Shown here: one piece after another, positions 7,030-10,806 of the stretch | How the letters are laid out: each line of letters starts with the position of its first letter | How positions within the stretch are numbered: position 1 is the stretch's first letter | Source of the DNA: Irineochytrium annulatum | Taxonomy: Eukaryota; Chytridiomycota; Chytridiomycetes; Chytridiales; Chytridiaceae | Length of the DNA: 10,806 nt | Direction of reading: 5' to 3' | NCBI GenBank assembly: GCA_027600665.1 | Contig: JADGJL010001035.1 | Coordinates: 1 to 10,806, forward strand | The notes under the pieces: generated by a model | Told to the model about the DNA's origin: nothing | The model's database searches: none | What the model saw: only the letters and a program-made list of their open reading frames with translations | Position numbers and translations under genes: made by a program

Positions 7030-7112
7030 TCCGCGTTAGTCTAGTGGTTATGATCCCGCTCTCTCAGCTTCGAGCGTTCAGCGGTGGCCGGGGTTCGATT
7101 CCCCGACGCGGA
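7030..7112 (+). tRNA. tRNA-Glu(CTC) with a 12-nt intron
   Basis: The acceptor stem TCCGCGT / ACGCGGA pairs perfectly over 7 bp. The D-arm GTCTAGTGGTTATGAT is typical of eukaryotic tRNA-Glu. The anticodon stem is CCGCT (7056-7060) with AGCGG (7080-7084), and the loop CTCTCA...C puts anticodon CTC at 7063-7065. The variable region is 4 nt, and the T-arm CGGGG-TTCGATT-CCCCG is perfect. Internal pol III A and B boxes are present (TAGTCTAGTGG and GGTTCGATTCC). An intron sits between positions 37 and 38. Mature length is 71 nt before CCA addition. It decodes GAG. Confidence 0.95.
7067..7078 (+). other. tRNA-Glu intron (12 nt)
   Basis: GCTTCGAGCGTT lies directly after A37, the canonical place cut by the eukaryotic tRNA splicing endonuclease. 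Its GAG (7072-7074) is complementary to the CTC anticodon, as is usual for such introns, and GCT/AGC can also close a tiny hairpin around TCG. Confidence 0.85.
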
Positions 7113-7113
7113 A

Positions 7114-7117
7114 TTTT
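7114..7117 (+). terminator. RNA polymerase III terminator
   Basis: A TTTT run (context gaattttgct) begins two bases after the last base of the tRNA. Four T residues are a weak but adequate pol III stop in fungi. Confidence 0.6.
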
Positions 7118-7298
7118 GCTTGTTGCTGCTGCGTTCCTGGTCCCTAGTTTCTGGCTTGCTGGGTATTGTTTTCCATATGTCGTGACAGTTTCAGTGGAAC
7201 TTTTTTCCGGATTAAAACAAAGAATAGCAGTGGATGCAGCTCTTGCAAATCCATTTTTGTAAAGCATAAAAGTGTGAAGGTTCCCACACAAGCCAGAA

Positions 7299-7326
7299 CG
7301 TGATGAACCATCGTGTGAACATCACG
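7299..7326. repeat. Inverted repeat CGTGATG ... CATCACG
   Basis: A perfect 7-bp inverted repeat has arms at 7299-7305 and 7320-7326 and a 14-nt spacer. A second, imperfect GTGTGAA/TTC-CACAC palindrome lies about 25 bp upstream. This may be a protein-binding site; no function can be assigned. Confidence 0.35.
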
Positions 7327-7832
7327 CGATAAACAGAGACGGATAATATTTCTGCAGGTTCTTCATTGCTCACGTGCGTGTCCATCCTTCTCGTAACCTT
7401 CTGGTAATATCGAAAGAAAGGGCCCGATGAGCCTAAACGGTCCGCTGGCAAGCGCTCCAGCTCCCTGCTTCTTGTTCGAACTTTGCACAGACGAGACCCG
7501 CTGTCCTTACGTGCAAGGGATTTACATAAGCGAGGGACGTGTGCAGATCTACGGGCATCACGTTGGCCCTGCGAGACCCCACCATCGTGCTCCATCGGCG
7601 GTGGCCCCTGGTGGCGCCCGCCTCATCTCCGTCTCACAGTCTTGTGTATCTCCAGAGTACTGAGTTTCAACGACGTCAATTTTGCATTAGCTCTGCCTCT
7701 TCCGTCACCTCACCGCATCATCGCGCTCAACAACGTCACATCCCGTCATCGTCCCCATCCAGCCTCTCTCTGCTACTTGATCAACTCCTCACAATAGCCT
7801 CATCAACTTCGTCCACGTCGACTACATCGACC

Positions 7833-8822
7833 ATGTCCTCAACGTCACAGGCGTCCCCGCCCCCAACATCAACCTCATCGCCGTCCCAGCCGCCGCCACC
7901 ACCACCAGTTACGGTGACCGTCACGGTGTCACTGCCGCCCGCGTCCACGCCGACGACGGCTCCCACCTCGAGCACCAGCTCTAACACGATTACGAGCAGT
8001 TCCCTTCGATCCACGAGCCAGACGACGGCGACTCGGACGCTGTTCGTCACCGCCGCTCCGGTGATCGCCTCCCAGACAGGATCGTTCCCATCCCTGACAT
8101 CGGACGCAATCGCGAGCGCATCAACGACGGGAGCCGCAACGACGACCGCGACGGATCAAGCCGTCACCAGCGCAGGACCGGCAATTTCCCAGCCGGCCTT
8201 GATCGCCCTCCTGACCCTCACATCCGGGGTCCTGGTGGCGCTGCTCGCGCTGCTGGTGTTCCGCGCCCAGTCGTTACGTCGCCGCAGGAAATTGGACGCT
8301 GAGGCGCCGAGCCCGTTCGCGCACTCGCGCAAGCCCCGTGAGATAGAGAGCCGGGAGCTGTTTGCGACCGCGAGCCCGACGCCCACACCGACTCCCACGA
8401 TGAGCCCCACGCCCACGCCAAGCCAACCATTCCTCCCCGCCTACTTAACAACGTCCCCGCGTCAGGCCACACCCCTCCCACACCCCCCGACATCCCTGCC
8501 CTCCACTTCGCCCCTTTCCTCGTCCCCTTTTTCCGCTGCTGCTTTCGTCGCCCCCGCCCCGGCTAACCCGCGCCTGACAGTCCTCTCCACTTCCGAATCC
8601 GACGTCCTTGACCTCTACGCCGTCGGCGGCGATGAAGGGAAGGGATCGATGGGGAGGAGAGGGCGTGAGGAGGAGCGGAGAAGGAAGTATGGGAGCCTTT
8701 ATTCAGTGGGGACCAGATATACCGTTTACACGGTGAGGACGGAGGGGACTCTGGATGAGGAGGAGGAAGAGCGAGGGCATGCGGAGGAGGGTGATGATTG
8801 TAGGGATGACAGGGAGGTGTAA
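7833..8822 (+). CDS. Ser/Thr-rich single-pass membrane protein (mucin-like, 329 aa)
   Basis: The ATG at 7833 (context ACCATG) is the first after a 400-nt ATG-free leader; the stop TAA is at 8820-8822. Residues 1-120 are very rich in Ser, Thr, Pro and Ala, with a run of Pro and VTVTVTV (26-32), suited to O-mannosylation. Residues about 121-143 form one membrane span (core LIALLTLTSGVLVALLALLV), followed by the basic stop RRRRK (149-153). This predicts an extracellular N-terminus without a cleaved signal peptide. The cytoplasmic tail has a PTPTPT-type run (182-199), many SP/TP sites, RYTVYTVR (295-302), an acidic DEEEEE patch (308-313) and an acidic C-terminus. The layout recalls fungal Mid2/Wsc-like surface sensors, but no Wsc Cys domain is present and homology is not shown. 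A cell-wall or surface role is inference. The gene at 9789 has the same plan. Confidence 0.75.
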   Translation: MSSTSQASPPPTSTSSPSQPPPPPPVTVTVTVSLPPASTPTTAPTSSTSSNTITSSSLRSTSQTTATRTLFVTAAPVIASQTGSFPSLTSDAIASASTTGAATTTATDQAVTSAGPAISQPALIALLTLTSGVLVALLALLVFRAQSLRRRRKLDAEAPSPFAHSRKPREIESRELFATASPTPTPTPTMSPTPTPSQPFLPAYLTTSPRQATPLPHPPTSLPSTSPLSSSPFSAAAFVAPAPANPRLTVLSTSESDVLDLYAVGGDEGKGSMGRRGREEERRRKYGSLYSVGTRYTVYTVRTEGTLDEEEEERGHAEEGDDCRDDREV

Positions 8823-9788
8823 AAGTAAGAGGCAGCCGTAGCCGTAGGGCAGACAGCCGCCGATGTGCTGGTACGGGAGCGGGACTCCCTTTATGAGGGA
8901 GGATATCATGTATGGAGGGTATTGGTGTTACCCACGAGAACCCTTTCTCTTTTTTGGCAACAGTCTTTTTGCCTTATCATACAAGTAGATTTCCCTTGGA
9001 ATTTTATATTATCTTAGCTCAATTAGCATGCGTAGAAAAACATAATCGACGATCCCTATTTTTTGATTACAATGGAATTTTGATCTCATATTTTCTTTTG
9101 GCTCTCGTTGATGTGTTGACCACTGGCTATCTCTTGCGCAAGAGCGCCACATCATTGAACATTTGATAAGTAGCATCATCGACAGCACCTTAATTACGTT
9201 GTCCAGCTCGGGACAGGCCGCTGAGTCAACGGTCAGATTTACCAACTTCCTCGGTGTTGTCCTTGTGCCGGCTTGACCTCCCCCTCATCCGCCCACTACG
9301 GGTTGTGGCTTCAATGGTCGGAAGAGCTTTGAAAAAGTCGACTACAACATCAAAGCGATGTAGGATAAGTTCGAAGCTCAGAAACACCACGCTGTGAAAA
9401 GAGTCCATAAGACAACTACAGCGCTTCTGGAGTTCGCAACAGTAACGCTGCCATTTCAAATCTACTCCAATCTAAGGGCTGAGCAACGAAGTCGAGGAGA
9501 ACCGGACTTCAGGATAAATGGGATGGCGGTAGTTGCCATAACTGTAGCTGATATACACAGGAAATAGCAGAAAGCATATGAAAGGTGGATAAGCAACAGT
9601 AAAGCCGGGCAGGGTCGAAGGGATGCGACGGCATGTCTCGCTTTCCGCCCTATCCGCCCTCGCCGCCCTCAAACCCGTCTCAAACTTGCTTCCACTCCCC
9701 CATCATCGCATCGCGCGTCAGCCCTCCATCATAGCCTGCCCTCAAGCTGGCGTCCACGACCACCGTCACTACCGCCGTCCCCGCCACA
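8823..9788. other. Intergenic region between the two mucin-like genes
   Basis: About 970 nt. The first part is AT-rich 3' UTR. A Gcn4/AP-1-like TGAGTCA lies at 9222-9228. From about 9640 it becomes strongly pyrimidine-rich, as expected for the leader of the gene at 9789. No tRNA or convincing separate gene is seen. An ATG at 9623 opens a frame beginning MRRHVSLSALSALAALKP, which resembles a signal peptide and is discussed as a possible upstream exon. Confidence 0.5.
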
Positions 9789-10806
9789 ATGGACGTCCTC
9801 ACAACGACGCTGACTTTGACGGAGACGCGGTTCGTCACGATTCAGAGCGCGGCATCGGCATCGAGCACGCAGGCGGAGACGACCAGCACGACAGCGTCAG
9901 AGACGAGGCGGACGACGGCGTCGATGTCGCGAACTACCCGGAAGACAATATCGACCGATATAACATCGACGCATGTGCACGCCACGACCACGGCCACCAC
10001 TTCCTCTGCATTTTCAAGGACGCTTACAGTCAGCGTGTCTTCGACGACCTCCTCCTTCATGTCGACAACTATGCTGCAGTCATCTGAGACGGCTATAACG
10101 ACGACAACGGGAGCAGCAGCGGCTAGTTCCGGGGGAGGAGGTGGTGGAGGCCTGCCGAGCCCGCTGTACATCCTCCTCCCAATCCTGCTTAGTTTGATAC
10201 TGGGCGGGTTGTATCTCGCGCACATACTAAGAAGGAGGGCGAGGGATAAAGAGGCGTTAGACGCCGCGATGGATGGTGGTGTTATCATCAGTGTGGAGAA
10301 GGTATGTTTCTTGGCCTGCGACCCATCTACCGTTCTAAGACTCTCTCTCCAGCCGACGCGTCGTCCATCCCGCCGTCCATCCCCGCCGGCACTCATCATC
10401 CCCGACACCGCCACCACCACTCCTGTTGCATCCCGCCTGGCGCCACAGCCGTCACCCTTCGCGACGCCGACATCAACGACGAGCCTCCTCGCGCCAACAG
10501 CAATCCCCTCGAGACCCATGACGCCCGTGGGCGTGGGGGAACGAGCCCTGCCGAGGTATAGGGTGGACGGAACGGCGCCACAGCTGGGCTCACGACCAAC
10601 TAGTCCAGTCCCAGTTGAGTTCGCACCTCCCTCGGGATCAAGGCCGACGAGCCCCGTTGCTGCGGCCAACCCTTTTGCGGGATCAAGACCGACGAGCCCG
10701 ACCGCGGCTCCGCTGTCAGTCCATCCCGTCACCTCCCCATTCTCCATCTCTCGTTCCACATCCCCCATCCCGCGCCCGACCCTCTCCCGTCCCCTGACAC
10801 CATCCC
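9789..10806 (+). CDS. Ser/Thr-rich single-pass membrane protein, 5' part (partial, two exons)
   Basis: The ATG at 9789 (CACAATGG) follows an in-frame TAG at 9732. The first exon runs to 10301 and the second from 10353 to the right edge, still open, so at least 322 residues are visible. Residues 1-114 are dominated by Thr and Ser (TTTLTLTETRFVTI near the start). A run of seven Gly (115-121) precedes a membrane span at about 126-147 (LYILLPILLSLILGGLYLAH), then the basic stop RRRAR (148-152). This predicts an N-terminus-out protein with a cytoplasmic, Pro- and Ser-rich tail. The tail carries repeated SRPTSP motifs, probable proline-directed phosphorylation sites. No signal peptide is seen from this ATG. 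Span position and charge pattern match the gene at 7833. A long ORF on the opposite strand (9842-10768) is its shadow. The function is unknown; a surface anchor or sensor is a guess. Confidence 0.75.
   Translation, partial: MDVLTTTLTLTETRFVTIQSAASASSTQAETTSTTASETRRTTASMSRTTRKTISTDITSTHVHATTTATTSSAFSRTLTVSVSSTTSSFMSTTMLQSSETAITTTTGAAAASSGGGGGGGLPSPLYILLPILLSLILGGLYLAHILRRRARDKEALDAAMDGGVIISVEKVCFLACDPSTVLRLSLQPTRRPSRRPSPPALIIPDTATTTPVASRLAPQPSPFATPTSTTSLLAPTAIPSRPMTPVGVGERALPRYRVDGTAPQLGSRPTSPVPVEFAPPSGSRPTSPVAAANPFAGSRPTSPTAAPLSVHPVTSPFSISRSTSPIPRPTLSRPLTPS
10302..10352 (+). other. Intron of the second mucin-like gene (51 nt)
   Basis: The donor is GTATGT, there is a TTCTAAG branch-like site at about 10333-10339, and a CT-rich tract ends in CCAG at 10352. 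Splicing is phase 0. The intron is 51 nt, a multiple of three, and has no stop in frame, so read-through would insert 17 residues. Confidence 0.7.
10587..10700 (+). repeat. Three GSRPTSP coding repeats in the cytoplasmic tail
   Basis: GSRPTSP is encoded at 10587-10607, 10635-10655 and 10680-10700, with start-to-start spacing of 48 and 45 nt. Degenerate relatives flank it: SRPMTP upstream, SRSTSP and SRPLTP downstream. Codons differ between copies (for example CGA, AGG and AGA for Arg), so the protein motif, not the DNA, seems to be conserved. Confidence 0.75.

Larger units (their letters stand above)
7113..7832. other. Intergenic region and 5' leader of the first mucin-like gene
   Basis: About 720 nt. 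It holds a short inverted repeat (7299-7326) and a palindromic E-box CACGTG (7371-7376). The part from 7660 on is rich in C and T, as in many fungal leaders. No ATG occurs from 7430 to 7832, which fixes the downstream start if transcription begins in that span. If transcription starts earlier, the 78-codon ORF at 7427-7663 would act as an upstream ORF; I see no family in it. Confidence 0.5.

Noticed and set aside
6939..7262. 107-codon plus-strand ORF
   Set aside because: It runs through the complete tRNA-Glu gene, so it is not a protein gene.
7539..7832. Upstream extension of the first mucin-like frame
   Set aside because: It starts at GTG and has no ATG before 7833. The S/T-rich codons just before 7833 leave a small chance of a spliced upstream exon.
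9842..10768. 308-codon ORF on the minus strand
   Set aside because: It lies antisense to the mucin-like gene at 9789. Its repeated GLVGLDP-type peptide is just the complement of the SRPTSP repeats. The + strand has a good ATG, a Thr/Ser ectodomain, a membrane span and an intron.

Overview
The window reads as nuclear DNA of a fungus. Protein-coding genes carry short GT-AG introns (51-120 nt), three of the four with a CTAAC-type branch site. A nuclear tRNA-Glu has an intron at the eukaryotic 37/38 position and a pol III T-tract. The gene content is typically fungal: C2H2/C2HC zinc-finger regulators, a short heme-thiolate peroxygenase, an alpha-dioxygenase-like heme protein, and Ser/Thr-rich single-pass membrane proteins. 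I cannot place it to phylum from sequence alone. There are no bacterial-style operons, CRISPR arrays, insertion sequences or recognisable viral genes.

Layout, left to right. (1) 1-345 (+): 3' end of a zinc-finger gene entering from the left. (2) 346-1113: convergent intergenic region and 3' UTRs, with a small heptamer repeat. (3) 3138-1114 (-): a three-exon gene for a 614-residue alpha-dioxygenase / cyclooxygenase-like heme fatty-acid dioxygenase. (4) 3139-3783: a divergent promoter with a TATA-like box on each side and three tandem TGCGCGRAA units. (5) 3784-4655 (+): a two-exon gene for a secreted 265-residue short unspecific peroxygenase (chloroperoxidase superfamily). (6) 4656-5735: a long intergenic region with small repeats and a CCAAT-box cluster. 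(7) 5736-6428 (+): an intronless three-finger C2H2 protein. (8) 7030-7112 (+): tRNA-Glu(CTC) with a 12-nt intron. (9) 7833-8822 (+) and 9789 to the window end (+): two mucin-like single-pass membrane proteins with the same domain order and spacing. The second reads open to the right edge, so it is partial. It is partly masked by a long antisense ORF that I regard as spurious.

How the parts may work together (inference): the head-to-head pair is the functional centre. An alpha-dioxygenase-type enzyme makes fatty-acid hydroperoxides, and a peroxygenase consumes peroxides to oxygenate substrates, including fatty acids. A shared 645-bp promoter makes co-expression plausible. The two zinc-finger genes that flank the pair are candidate regulators by position only. 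The two membrane proteins look like cell-surface or wall-associated sensors or anchors; nothing in the sequence ties them to the oxygenases.
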